A stretch of DNA of 64,000 nt from Aquiflexum lacus (GCF_015476655.1 NZ_JABFHF010000011.1:62001-126000), one strand, 5' to 3'. Numbered from the stretch's first letter, positions 53,963 through 62,196 are shown. Numbers and translations: made by a program. The notes: generated from the sequence alone by a model not told the origin.

Positions 53963-54340
53963 TTAAATGAATTGAGGCAATAGCTCAATCTGTGGGGGAA
54001 GAAAAATCTTATTTTGAAAAAAATCGGGCATTGCAGGTGTCCTATAGACATGGGTCTGCGATTCCTCAATAATGATATTATACTCCCATAAAAAGCTTTC
54101 AAAGCTAAAAGGAGTATTGCAGAAGGAATCAAGATTAAGAATTACCCTTTTTGAATCTTGGGCCAAAGCCTTATTGGATTGGCTTCCATCAATGTTTTCT
54201 AATTGCTTCTTACAATACGGATTTGCATAAGCGATCTCATTGGTATCAAAAATAGCCAGCAATATTGTGGAATCCACTGCCAAGATTTTCCCAAAGAAAA
54301 TCATCGCAAATAATATCGCTATGTAAGAATTTTGATTCAT
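53963..54340 (-). CDS. Small exported protein of unknown function
   Basis: 125 residues with an N-terminal hydrophobic segment (IAILFAMIFFGKILA). It has two cysteines (in YCKK and FCNT), an acidic/polar middle and a Pro-rich end (FLPPQIELLPQF). No family is recognised. It is 51 bp upstream of the DoxX-like gene in the same direction, so it may belong to that unit. Confidence 0.5.
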   Translation of the reverse strand: MNQNSYIAILFAMIFFGKILAVDSTILLAIFDTNEIAYANPYCKKQLENIDGSQSNKALAQDSKRVILNLDSFCNTPFSFESFLWEYNIIIEESQTHVYRTPAMPDFFQNKIFLPPQIELLPQFI

Positions 54341-54417
54341 AATAACTACAAATATAAAAATTCAGCAATTGGGACTGTGTGACTTTTATTACAACTGGAA
54401 AAGGAGAGGATTCGAAA

Positions 54418-54768
54418 TCACACTCCCAACACAATTGAAGCCTCTATATCCAATTTCTAGCTGATTTCACGCGCAACTTTTAAGGTGGATCGTTTTTTCC
54501 GTCAAGGTACTCGCTGATTCTTGAGGTGATTACCCCGACAAACTTTGGCAGTGCTTTATGGTTAATTCCTTTTTCCTGCGTACGAAGCTTAAGATAGGGT
54601 AGGAGGCTTTATCGGATGAAATGTTTCTTCATAATCAGCTACCAAGTCAAAAAGCAAATTTAACTCCACATAACCTTTTACATATGGATTATCTATGTTT
54701 TCGGGATTGATAAGCAATTCTTCGATTCTTTCCACAATAGCGCTATATTCCTTTCCAGATTTGATCAT
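54418..54768 (-). pseudogene. Decayed HigA-type antitoxin
   Basis: From the ATG at 54768 the frame reads EYSAIVERIEELLINPENI ... LNLLFDLVADYEETFHPIKPPTL and stops. In the +1 frame it continues LKLRTQEKGINHKALPKFVG ... SRISEYLDGKNDP, then in the first frame LKVAREIS, a stop, and KLDIEASIVLGV. This is the full HigA helix-turn-helix antitoxin layout broken by two frameshifts and one in-frame stop. Confidence 0.7.
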
Positions 54769-54771
54769 TAC

Positions 54772-54827
54772 TCAGATATTTCGAATGTCTTTTATTTTAT
54801 CATATTCCGCATGGGTGCCAATAAATC
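54772..54827 (-). pseudogene. C-terminal scrap of a HigB-type toxin
   Basis: Just upstream of the higA remnant the minus strand reads RFIGTHAEYDKIKDIRNI then stop, the usual end of HigB toxins (RFxGTHxEYDKI). The rest of the toxin is replaced by the CTTTGCG-type repeat. Toxin-first order matches higBA. Confidence 0.6.
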
Positions 54828-54854
54828 TTTGCGCCTTTGTGTCTTTGCGGGAAA
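54824..54854. repeat. Short CTTTGCG-type dispersed repeat, second copy
   Basis: CTTTGCGCCTTTGTGTC followed by TTTGCGGGAAA. It matches the element at 11026-11058 and marks the break point where the HigB toxin coding sequence is lost. Confidence 0.5.
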
Positions 54855-54881
54855 AAAACATAAGAACCTCATTTTAACCTT

Positions 54882-54918
54882 AAAACCTTCGAGATTCAAA
54901 AAAAACCTCAAAGGTTTT
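54882..54918 (-). terminator. Probable native mnmE terminator
   Basis: Arms AAAACCTTCGAG (54882-54893) and CTCAAAGGTTTT (54907-54918), 12 bp with one mismatch, directly after the stop of the truncated mnmE copy on the minus strand. No equivalent stem follows the intact mnmE at 56106, which supports the view that this was the original gene end. Confidence 0.55.
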
Positions 54919-55222
54919 ACTTCCCGATACAAAACTTACTAAAAATATTTGCCAACAAATCATCCGTCGTTATCTCCCCTGTAATCTCCCCAAGATAATG
55001 CAAAGACCTCCTGATATCCATAGCAAGGAAGTCATTGGTGATCTGATTGTCCATGCCTGTGAGTACATCAAGTAGGGACTGACGGGTTTTGACCAGGGAA
55101 TCGTAGTGACGGATATTGTTGACAATGGTATTGCCGGTGCGGAATTTGTCGAGGTTGACCAGTTCCATGATCTTTTCTTTGAGGAGGGCGAGGTTTTCTT
55201 TTAGTTCTGCTGAAATAATACC
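54917..55222 (-). pseudogene. Duplicated 3' end of mnmE
   Basis: The last ~100 codons of mnmE, from about SAELKENLALLKEKIMELVNL to the final FCIGK and stop. The protein differs from the intact gene's end (56106-56410) at only three residues over the last 83, while the DNA shows about 20 differences over 250 bp, mostly silent. Similarity stops near 55222. It is the 3' remnant left when another mnmE 3' end, with the toxin-antitoxin genes behind it, was joined to the 5' part. Confidence 0.85.
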
Positions 55223-55422
55223 TTGATTGCACTTTGTCGGGTGGTTTTTGGGCCGGACAATCCAATACCTCCACCATCCATTTTTGATCTGCGTCCTCTA
55301 CTGTGCCATTTTTCTAAAAGGTTGATTCCAACAAGTTTGGCTTTAAAAAAAAATGATTGCAACAAACGGAATAAAGGGAGGGAACCTAAACAAGATTGGG
55401 CAAGATTAACTTAAAACATAAT

Positions 55423-55707
55423 TCAAAATAATTCAGAATGTGAACCAACTCGGATCAATACTATCTCTTTCAGGTCTTCATCCTGTTCCCAAATGACCAG
55501 TAAATCAGGCATTGCGTGACATTCCCAACATCCAATGTAATTTCCAGTTAGCTTATGGGGTCTTTTATTTTCAGGGATCGCTTCATGGCCATTCTCTGAA
55601 AGTAGTAGGATAGTTTCCTGAATTGCTTCCAGATGCTTTTTCCGGTGAATAAATTTCTTGTAGTCCTTTTTGAACCTACTGGAAGGGAAAACCCTATAAT
55701 TATTCAT
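55423..55707 (-). CDS. YafQ/RelE-superfamily toxin
   Basis: 94 residues: YRVFPSSRFKKDYKKFIHR, then HKLTGNYIGCWECHAMPDLLVIWEQDEDLKEIVLIRVGSHSELF, the beta-sheet core and C-terminal GSHSELF motif of YafQ toxins. Residues fitting YafQ catalysis are His (HAMPD), Asp and the C-terminal His and Phe. It should cleave mRNA on the ribosome. It overlaps the upstream antitoxin by 8 bp. Both genes are intact. Confidence 0.88.
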   Translation of the reverse strand: MNNYRVFPSSRFKKDYKKFIHRKKHLEAIQETILLLSENGHEAIPENKRPHKLTGNYIGCWECHAMPDLLVIWEQDEDLKEIVLIRVGSHSELF

Positions 55708-55954
55708 TTTCTAAATCTTCAAAAAGCTTATCCATATCGGTATATCCTTTCAGGTGAGGCCTTTCAATGCGAGCCTCCTCAATGGCTCTTTTGGTTTCTT
55801 CATTTGGCTCCTTGAACCCTGAAGCTTTGGCCAGTAGTGTTTCGATCAGGTTGTTTACACTTCTGTTTTCTACCTTGGCCATTTCTTCCAGATGTCTGTC
55901 CAAAGCTGTTTTGATCCTTACTGATCTCGACTTTCTTTCTGATGTTGTATTCAT
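55700..55954 (-). CDS. Ribbon-helix-helix-type antitoxin partner
   Basis: 84 residues from the ATG at 55954; an upstream ATG at 56017 would add a hydrophobic stretch that is unlikely. The N-terminal part (KSRSVRIKTALDRHLEEMAKVENRSVNNLIETLL) fits a ribbon-helix-helix DNA-binding fold. The acidic C-terminal part (GYTDMDKLFEDLENE) would wrap the toxin. It likely represses its own operon. The gene starts about 150 bp downstream of the intact mnmE stop. Confidence 0.8.
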   Translation of the reverse strand: MNTTSERKSRSVRIKTALDRHLEEMAKVENRSVNNLIETLLAKASGFKEPNEETKRAIEEARIERPHLKGYTDMDKLFEDLENE

Positions 55955-56105
55955 AATGATATCATTTGAGCTTACTTGTAATACAAATATAACAAATAAT
56001 TTTAAAGCAGTAATCAAGAAAACAGATGAAGGATATATTTAAATTTGAGGCTGTTTGTTGGAATATTTAGCGGAAAAACATTCGAGGTCTGGAAGACATC
56101 AAAAG

Positions 56106-57488
56106 TTACTTCCCGATACAAAACTTACTGAAAATATTCGCCAACAAATCATCCGTCGTTATCTCCCCGGTAATCTCCCCAAGATAATGCAAAGACCTCC
56201 TGATGTCCATGGCAAGAAAATCGTTGGTAATCTGATTGTCCAAGCCTGAGAGCACATCCAACAAAGACTGACGGGTTTTGACCAGGGAATCGTAATGACG
56301 GATATTGGTGACGATGGTATTGCCGGTTCGGAATTTGTCGAGATTGACCAGTTCCATGATCCGGTCTTTGAGGTGGTCGAGGTTTTCTTTTTGTCCGGCT
56401 GAGATAAAAATGGTATCAGGATGTTTTTCTTTTAAGTCACTGATAAACAAAGAACCAGCCTTATCTATCTTATTGGCTACTTTAAGGAATGGAACGCCTA
56501 GGTTTTCCAGTTTATTGATATCCCGATTGATCTCTACCATATCCGTATCACCCAAATCAAAGAGGTATAGTATCAGGGAGGCGGTCTTCATTTTTTCCTG
56601 AGTCCTGCTGACACCGATGGCTTCGATCACATCGGTGGTTTCTCGTAGTCCTGCGGTATCGATAAACCTAAATATCACCCCACCAATATTGATTTCATCT
56701 TCTATAAAGTCACGGGTGGTCCCGGCGATATCGGAGACGATGGCTTTTTCTTCATTCAATAGCGCATTGAGTAGGGTAGACTTGCCGGCATTGGGTTTCC
56801 CCGCGATCACGGTGGGCACACCATTTTTGATCACATTGCCCAAGTCAAAACTCAAGATCAATTGTTCCACTTCACGGAGTAGCTTCTCCACCAAAATCCT
56901 CAGGTCATTTCTGCTGGCAAATTCCACGTCTTCTTCACCAAAATCAAGTTCCAATTCAATCATGGAGGCAAAGTGTATCAGTTCGGCCCTAAGCTTCGAA
57001 ATCTCCCCACTGAATCCACCCCGCATCTGATTGATGGCTGCCTGATGGGATGTTTCTGAATCTGAATGGATCAGGTCGGCGACTGCCTCTGCCTGGGCAA
57101 GATCAAATTGTCCGTTCAAAAATGCTCTTTGGGTAAACTCTCCCGGTTTGGCAGGTCTTGCGCCTTTTCGGATCAGGAGTTTGATGACTTGGTTGACAAT
57201 GTAGGAGGAACCATGCGTGGAGATTTCTACTACATTTTCTTTGGTAAAGGATTTGGGTGCGACAAAAAGTGAAACAAGCACCTCGTCAATGATTCTTTCC
57301 CCGTCACGGATGGTGCCAAAGTGAATGGTATGGGATTCCTGTTTCTCCAGGTTTTTTCCCTTGAAAACGGCATTGGTAATCTTGATGGCTTCTTTGCCGG
57401 ATAGCCTGATAACAGCAATGGCACCGACTCCCTGTGGGGTAGCCAATGCCACTATGGTATCTTCTTTTTCGTGAAGGGAAAAGGACAT
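56106..57488 (-). CDS. mnmE: tRNA uridine-5-carboxymethylaminomethyl modification GTPase MnmE
   Basis: 460 residues, full length. N-terminal THF-binding domain (DTIVALATPQGVGAIAVIRLSG), helical domain, and GTPase inserted in it: G1 GKPNAGKST, G2-region GTTRDF, G3 DTAGLRE, G4 NKID, then the C-terminal FCIGK with the catalytic Cys. With MnmG it modifies U34 of tRNAs. Its 3' ~300 bp are duplicated in diverged form at 54917-55222. It starts 4 bp after the thioredoxin-like gene's stop on the same strand. Confidence 0.96.
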   Translation of the reverse strand: MSFSLHEKEDTIVALATPQGVGAIAVIRLSGKEAIKITNAVFKGKNLEKQESHTIHFGTIRDGERIIDEVLVSLFVAPKSFTKENVVEISTHGSSYIVNQVIKLLIRKGARPAKPGEFTQRAFLNGQFDLAQAEAVADLIHSDSETSHQAAINQMRGGFSGEISKLRAELIHFASMIELELDFGEEDVEFASRNDLRILVEKLLREVEQLILSFDLGNVIKNGVPTVIAGKPNAGKSTLLNALLNEEKAIVSDIAGTTRDFIEDEINIGGVIFRFIDTAGLRETTDVIEAIGVSRTQEKMKTASLILYLFDLGDTDMVEINRDINKLENLGVPFLKVANKIDKAGSLFISDLKEKHPDTIFISAGQKENLDHLKDRIMELVNLDKFRTGNTIVTNIRHYDSLVKTRQSLLDVLSGLDNQITNDFLAMDIRRSLHYLGEITGEITTDDLLANIFSKFCIGK

Positions 57489-57492
57489 ATAT

Positions 57493-57942
57493 TTATTTGG
57501 AGAATTTGCCGACCAATCCGCTCAGTCCTTCAAGAAAAGGATCGGGCAGTCTGTAACCGGGCAATTGGGTAATGTTTTCCATGGTGGCATCCATGATGAT
57601 AAAGTTAGGGTAGGAGCTAACCCGCATAGCCCTCGCCATGGTAGCCTCTGTATATTCCTTGCCTTTGAATTGGAATGTCCTTTTGGTGTTTTCGGCATTC
57701 ATTTTCACGGCGTAGAAGTTGGTGTTGATGTATTCAATGACTTTAGGATCACTAAATGTATCCTTATCCATCTTTTTGCACCATCCACACCAATCAGTAT
57801 ACACATCTACAAAAACCATTTTGGGACTTTCGGAAGTCCTAGCAGCCGCCTCTTCAAAGGTCAGCCAGTTGATTTTATCCTGCGCCAAGCTGAGTTGAAA
57901 ACTCATGAGGGTGATAAGCATTGCGCCAAATAACTTTTTCAT
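57493..57942 (-). CDS. Exported thioredoxin-like protein
   Basis: 149 residues from the ATG at 57942; an ATG at 57960 would give a 155-residue form with a less typical signal peptide. Signal peptide MKKLFGAMLITLMSFQLSLAQ split at AQ. The thioredoxin fold has the active site WCGWCKKMD and the cis-Pro in SSYPNFIIMD. It belongs to the thioredoxin_7/DsbD-gamma-like group and is likely a periplasmic thiol reductant. It runs directly into mnmE. Confidence 0.83.
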   Translation of the reverse strand: MKKLFGAMLITLMSFQLSLAQDKINWLTFEEAAARTSESPKMVFVDVYTDWCGWCKKMDKDTFSDPKVIEYINTNFYAVKMNAENTKRTFQFKGKEYTEATMARAMRVSSYPNFIIMDATMENITQLPGYRLPDPFLEGLSGLVGKFSK

Positions 57943-57999
57943 AGTATCTGATTTTTTCAATTATTCAAATTTAACGACTTGTTTCGATTTGAAGTTCAA

Positions 58000-58220
58000 T
58001 TCTTGGGGAAAGACGTGAGATTTGAGACGTAAGACGCAAGACGCAAGACACAAGATGCAAGAACCAAGAGCCAAGAAACAAGAGCCAAGAAACAAGAATC
58101 AAAGCCTGTCCCGAGAATCGGGGAATTAAGGGAAGCGAGAGGCGAGAACCGAGATGCGAGATGCTGGAATCGAGAGACAAGAATCAAGAACAAAGAGCCA
58201 AGAATAAACCTGTCCCGAGA
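58000..58220. repeat. Degenerate tandem array of CAAGA-type units
   Basis: Purine-rich plus strand of repeated 7-8 bp units (AAGACGC, AAGACAC, AAGAACC, AAGAGCC, AAGAATC), interrupted by CCTGTCCCGAGAA-CGGGGAA (about 58107-58125 and 58210-58230). A second array of (ATCTACA/ATCTAAA) units lies at about 58260-58370. Small pieces of both kinds recur at 62090-62190. No coding function or spacer regularity is seen. Confidence 0.65.
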
Positions 58221-58389
58221 AACGGGGAAGCGAGATAATTTAAACTAATCCCAATTTTCGACTGAAACCTAAATCTACAATCTACAATCTAAAATCTACC
58301 CTCTTTATCCTTCATCCTTTCTCCTTCCCAAATCTTAATTCTACAATCTAAAATCTACCTTTTTCATCCTTCATCCCTCGAACCAACCC

Positions 58390-59052
58390 TCACTGCATCA
58401 CCAAAATATTCCCCGCCACATCCTTGGACATGAAGATGGATTTTTTGTTGTCAACCAGGATTTCGATGGAGCCGTCAAATTCTACCATGTCCGTGACTTT
58501 GATCCTAGCGCCAATGTAGGCACCGACTTTGTCCAAATATCTCAGGAAAGCAGCACTGCTGTCTTTGACGGCTACGATCTGACCTGTGGCATGGAGGTCA
58601 AGTTCATTAAGGGGAAGTCTAGGTCGGGTTCGGACATCTCCGTACTCATCCGGAATAGGATCACCGTGGGGATCAAATTTGGGGAAGCCCAGGTATTCAT
58701 CCAGTCTTTGGATCAGGATCCTTGATTTGATATGCTCGAGTTCATCGGCTACCTCATGAACTTCATCCCATGAGAATTTCAGTTTTTCGACCAAAAACAC
58801 TTCCCATAAACGATGTTTCCGGATGGTTTGCAAGGCGAGTTTTTTGCCTTCTTCTGTGATATGAACGCCATAATATTTGCGGTATTCGATCACGGCTTTG
58901 TCCCCCAATTTCCGCAACATGTCTGAGACGGAGGCAGGTTTGGTTTTCATTTCTCCGGAAATGTCATTGGTGGAAACGCCTTTTTTCCCACCATCGGATA
59001 AGTGGTAAATGGCTTTTAGGTAATTCTCTTCAGCGTAGGTAAGGGTACTCAT
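58390..59052 (-). CDS. mntR: DtxR/MntR-family metal-dependent repressor
   Basis: 220 residues: winged helix-turn-helix (about 1-65; YLKAIYHLSDGG ... DISGEMKTKPASVSDML), dimerisation and metal-binding region (about 70-125; HRLWEVFLVEKL, EVADELEHI with Glu and His ligands) and a C-terminal FeoA-like SH3 domain (about 150-220). Homologues sense Mn2+ or Fe2+ and repress uptake genes. Mn or Fe specificity cannot be fixed here. Two TTTAG-N6-CTAAA sites directly upstream fit autoregulation. Confidence 0.85.
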   Translation of the reverse strand: MSTLTYAEENYLKAIYHLSDGGKKGVSTNDISGEMKTKPASVSDMLRKLGDKAVIEYRKYYGVHITEEGKKLALQTIRKHRLWEVFLVEKLKFSWDEVHEVADELEHIKSRILIQRLDEYLGFPKFDPHGDPIPDEYGDVRTRPRLPLNELDLHATGQIVAVKDSSAAFLRYLDKVGAYIGARIKVTDMVEFDGSIEILVDNKKSIFMSKDVAGNILVMQ

Positions 59053-59082
59053 ATTTTTTTATTTCAAAGGCAAATATAGAGA

Positions 59083-59098
59083 TTTAGATTATACTAAA
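59083..59098 (-). promoter_or_regulatory. Probable DtxR/MntR operator, proximal
   Basis: TTTAG-ATTATA-CTAAA, a 5-6-5 inverted repeat 31 bp upstream of the repressor's ATG, overlapping the likely promoter. The TTTAG/CTAAA arms resemble DtxR-family boxes (TTAGG...CCTAA). Confidence 0.55.
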
Positions 59099-59157
59099 AA
59101 ATAATTTCAGGAAGACTAAAATACCTGTGGATAACTTGGTCTGGATTGTGATTTATG

Positions 59158-59175
59158 TTTTAGGTATATCTAAAA
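59158..59175 (-). promoter_or_regulatory. Probable DtxR/MntR operator, distal
   Basis: TTTTAGGTATATCTAAAA, with TTTAG-N6-CTAAA again and one extra pair at each end. It is 76 bp from the proximal site (about seven helical turns), so a cooperative pair is possible. Confidence 0.5.
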
Positions 59176-59489
59176 TTAAAATTAGATTAATCGAATATTC
59201 TTATTAATCGATTCTATAACAAGGACTTGAAGGGTATATTACCTTTGAAATCTTTGTAAGTTCTGACATTTTTTGCAGTTTTCTTTGAAGTCAACTCAGT
59301 TTCCTAACGGGCATGGAAGTGGATAACTTTTTTCAGTTTGTGGGATAGTTGGGGTTTTGGGAAATTGGTGGGGAGAGGTTCAGGCATGGTTGATTAGGTT
59401 GTTCTCTATTTCCGAAATGATAAGGAAAAGCCATTGACACTTTTGATGCTATATAGCATTCAATGGCAATACCACCATCATTAATATTC
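59176..59489. other. Gap between the repressor and the glycosyltransferase genes
   Basis: 314 bp, AT-rich at first with a near direct repeat ATTAATCGA (59186-59195 and 59204-59212). No coding frame, RNA fold or further TTTAG-N6-CTAAA site was seen. Confidence 0.35.
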
Positions 59490-60614
59490 CTAAACCGAAA
59501 CCAGCCTACTTATCACTTTCAAAAATTCCTCTTCCTGACTTTTCCACAATACCTCTTGTCCAGGTAGCTTCAAATAATGTTTTTGCTTTAAAAAACTCTG
59601 AAAATTTTCCTGTGCATTTGCAAGGTCCTTAAAATCCACCTCCATACCTCCGGGGTAAGGGTCAGATAATGATTTCCATTTTGGGTTGGATGAAAATAGA
59701 CAGGGCTTTAAAAGGGCAAAACTCTCATACAACTTACTTGGGATTTTGGGCTGAATACTTGGTATTTGAAAATAAGGCATCAAAATGAAATCGGCCTGTT
59801 GATAGGCTTTAAGGATCGCCTCGTAGGGAACCGGATAATCGCTGATTTCGCAGGTAATCGTTGGATGACCTTTAGTTATGTATGCTATTTGAGACTTGTA
59901 ATCAGGTAGGGTAGCATGGCCTATGATGTGCAGCGTAGTTCCAGGATTTTGTTCATTGATCATTTGAAACCACTGAATACCTTCTAAAATCCCGTACACC
60001 TTTGTCAATGTACCGGAAATCAGGAACTTGTATTGATGATTTTCCACAACTTTTGACGTAGGAATCGGAGAGTTTTTTCCGAAAAATCTGTTTTCTAAAA
60101 CAGTGTAAGGGTATAATTGCGGAAATTCCTTTTTATAACATGCCTCTGCAAAGAAATAATGGTCAATAAAAGGATTTGAACAGAATTCAAAGAAATTGAC
60201 CAGGATTCGGGAAAAGCTTTTTTTAAAGCCGGAGGATGTTTTATTCTCTTGAATATTCAGTACATGATTTTCTTGTAAGTCATAAATCAACTTCGTTTTC
60301 AGCAGCAATTTGGTTAAAACTCCTGCAGGTAATAATTCAAAAGTAGTTACAATGAGAACTTTGGGTTTGTCCTTAAAAAGTAGGGTCAACAATTTCAGAT
60401 TTACAAACAACCTCGAATAATGGTTTCGGATTTTACAAAAAAGTGGACTGAATTTTATATTTTTTTCATTGGGTACATTTTTTGTCGAAAATCCTATGAT
60501 GTTAATTTGGTATTTATTTGTTTCACGCAATGAAAGCCCAAATCTGTAATAGGCCCTCGGGTCTTTTAAAGGTTTGAGTACAGATGCAATCGCAATCTTT
60601 GTCTGCTGAATCAA
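59490..60614 (-). CDS. Glycosyltransferase-like protein (GT-B fold)
   Basis: 374 residues. The N-terminal domain starts KIAIASVLKPLKDPRAYYRFG and has VLIVTTFELLPAGVLTKLL and LIYDLQENH. The C-terminal domain has FLISGTLTKVYGILEGIQWF and ADFILMPYFQIPSIQPKIPSKLYESFAL, a donor-site pattern with P-SKLYE in the place of the GT4 E-x7-E. Such proteins act on cell-surface sugars. It is separate from the exopolysaccharide locus, is divergent from dapD with only 33 bp between, and its donor is unknown. Confidence 0.7.
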   Translation of the reverse strand: MIQQTKIAIASVLKPLKDPRAYYRFGLSLRETNKYQINIIGFSTKNVPNEKNIKFSPLFCKIRNHYSRLFVNLKLLTLLFKDKPKVLIVTTFELLPAGVLTKLLLKTKLIYDLQENHVLNIQENKTSSGFKKSFSRILVNFFEFCSNPFIDHYFFAEACYKKEFPQLYPYTVLENRFFGKNSPIPTSKVVENHQYKFLISGTLTKVYGILEGIQWFQMINEQNPGTTLHIIGHATLPDYKSQIAYITKGHPTITCEISDYPVPYEAILKAYQQADFILMPYFQIPSIQPKIPSKLYESFALLKPCLFSSNPKWKSLSDPYPGGMEVDFKDLANAQENFQSFLKQKHYLKLPGQEVLWKSQEEEFLKVISRLVSV

Positions 60615-60647
60615 GGTTTAAAAATTTTAAAGATTTCAACCAAAAAT

Positions 60648-61463
60648 ATGGAATTACAATCGATAATTGAAAATGCCTGGGAAAACCGGGGATTGTTACA
60701 GGAAAAAGAAGTGGAAATTGCCATCAAAACCGTAATCTCAGATCTTGATAGTGGCACCCTTCGTGTTGCCCAGCCAATGGAAGATGGCACTTGGCAGGTG
60801 AATGATTGGGTAAAGAAAGCCGTTATCTTATATTTTCCACTCCAAAAAATGCGCACCATTGAGGTGGGTCCTTTCGAATTTCATGATAAAATGGCTTTGA
60901 AATCAAATTATGCCAAACAGGGTGTGCGGGTTGTTCCGCACGCCGTGGCCCGCTATGGTGCTTATTTGGCGAGTGGTGTTGTCATGATGCCCAGTTATGT
61001 AAATATTGGTGCCTATGTGGATAGTGGCACGATGGTTGACACTTGGGCCACTGTTGGATCTTGCGCTCAAATAGGTAAGAATGTGCATTTAAGTGGGGGA
61101 GTAGGTATTGGTGGTGTTTTGGAACCTGTTCAGGCTGCTCCGGTAATTGTAGAGGATGGTGCTTTTATTGGCTCAAGGGCAATTATTGTAGAGGGTGTGC
61201 ACATCGGAAAAGAAGCTGTTATAGGTGCAGGCGTGACATTAACAGCAAGTTCCAAAATTATTGATGTAACCGGATCCGAGCCAAAAGAGTATAAAGGATA
61301 TGTACCACCAAGGTCAGTAGTTATCCCTGGCTCAATTACAAAGAAATTTAATGCCGGAGAATTTCAGGTTCCCTGCGCATTGATCATAGGTCAAAGAAAG
61401 GCTTCGACAGATTTAAAGACTTCGTTGAATGAAGCCCTTAGAGAAAATAATGTAGCTGTTTAA
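60648..61463 (+). CDS. dapD: 2,3,4,5-tetrahydropyridine-2,6-dicarboxylate N-succinyltransferase
   Basis: 271 residues, the normal DapD length. N-terminal helices (MELQSIIENAWENRGLLQEK), then the left-handed beta-helix with hexapeptide turns: VRVVPHAVARYGAYLASGVVMMPSYVNIGAYVDSG (split domain core), GTMVDTWATVGSCAQIGKNVHLSGGVGIGGV and PVIVEDGAFIGSRAIIVEGV. It acylates tetrahydrodipicolinate with succinyl-CoA in the lysine/diaminopimelate pathway. Followed after 17 bp by a TPR lipoprotein gene. Confidence 0.95.
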   Translation: MELQSIIENAWENRGLLQEKEVEIAIKTVISDLDSGTLRVAQPMEDGTWQVNDWVKKAVILYFPLQKMRTIEVGPFEFHDKMALKSNYAKQGVRVVPHAVARYGAYLASGVVMMPSYVNIGAYVDSGTMVDTWATVGSCAQIGKNVHLSGGVGIGGVLEPVQAAPVIVEDGAFIGSRAIIVEGVHIGKEAVIGAGVTLTASSKIIDVTGSEPKEYKGYVPPRSVVIPGSITKKFNAGEFQVPCALIIGQRKASTDLKTSLNEALRENNVAV

Positions 61464-61480
61464 AAATTTATTGATAAATA

Positions 61481-62086
61481 ATGAGAGTATTGAATTGGGC
61501 TTTTGCCAGTCTTATAGGCATGATGTTGATGATGAGTTCCTGCTCACAGGGAGGATCGAATAGGGGAGATGAGCTTTTTAGTGAGGGAAAATATGAGGAA
61601 GCAATTAAAGCCTATGATAGTTTTTTAGCTGCCAAACCCAAAAATTTCAAAGCTTTATACAACCGTGGCCGTTCTTATGAAGAATTGGGTAATTTTCCCC
61701 AAGCGGAAAAAGATTTTTTGGCCGCATTGAGTCAGGACAGAAAAAACATTCAGGTAATGCTCAGCCTTTCCAATATCTATCAAAAGCAAAAAAACCATAG
61801 CTCTGCTTTGCTTTATGCAGATTACGCGGTAGAGGTGCCGGGTGCACCGGCAATGGCTTATTTTATGAAAGGGAGGGCCTTACATCAGATTGGCAATACT
61901 CAGGAAGCCATGAGAGAATATAGCGCCGCTATCAAGATGGACAAGGATTTTGGACAAGCCTACTATTACAGAGGCATGTTAAAAATCGCTACAGATAAGA
62001 AAATATCAGGCTGTGAGGACTTGGCACTTGCCACTAGGTTAAATATTGCGATTGCTCAGGAGGCAAGTGATAAGTATTGTAAATAG
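61481..62086 (+). CDS. TPR-repeat lipoprotein
   Basis: 201 residues. The signal peptide ends in a lipobox-like SSC (Cys21). Then come four tetratricopeptide-like repeats (about 30-175): FSEGKYEEAIKAYDSFLAAKPKN, LYNRGRSYEELGNFPQAEKDF, SLSNIYQKQKNHSSALLYAD and FMKGRALHQIGNTQEAMREYS. TPR lipoproteins act as scaffolds in the envelope. It may be co-transcribed with dapD, with no evident functional link. Confidence 0.83.
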   Translation: MRVLNWAFASLIGMMLMMSSCSQGGSNRGDELFSEGKYEEAIKAYDSFLAAKPKNFKALYNRGRSYEELGNFPQAEKDFLAALSQDRKNIQVMLSLSNIYQKQKNHSSALLYADYAVEVPGAPAMAYFMKGRALHQIGNTQEAMREYSAAIKMDKDFGQAYYYRGMLKIATDKKISGCEDLALATRLNIAIAQEASDKYCK

Positions 62087-62196
62087 ACGTGAGATATGGG
62101 AACCAAGATTCAAGAACCAAGAAAGAGTCTTTATTTTTGTGTTTTTTCCCAATTTTAAGGTTTTCAAATCTAAGATCTAAAATCTAAAATTATCAC

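Noticed and set aside
54824-54854. Repeat read as part of a coding region of HigB
   Set aside because: It matches the non-coding element at 11026-11058 and interrupts the toxin frame.
58000-58375. Possible CRISPR array
   Set aside because: Units are 7-8 bp, imperfect and without spacers, and no cas gene is in the window.
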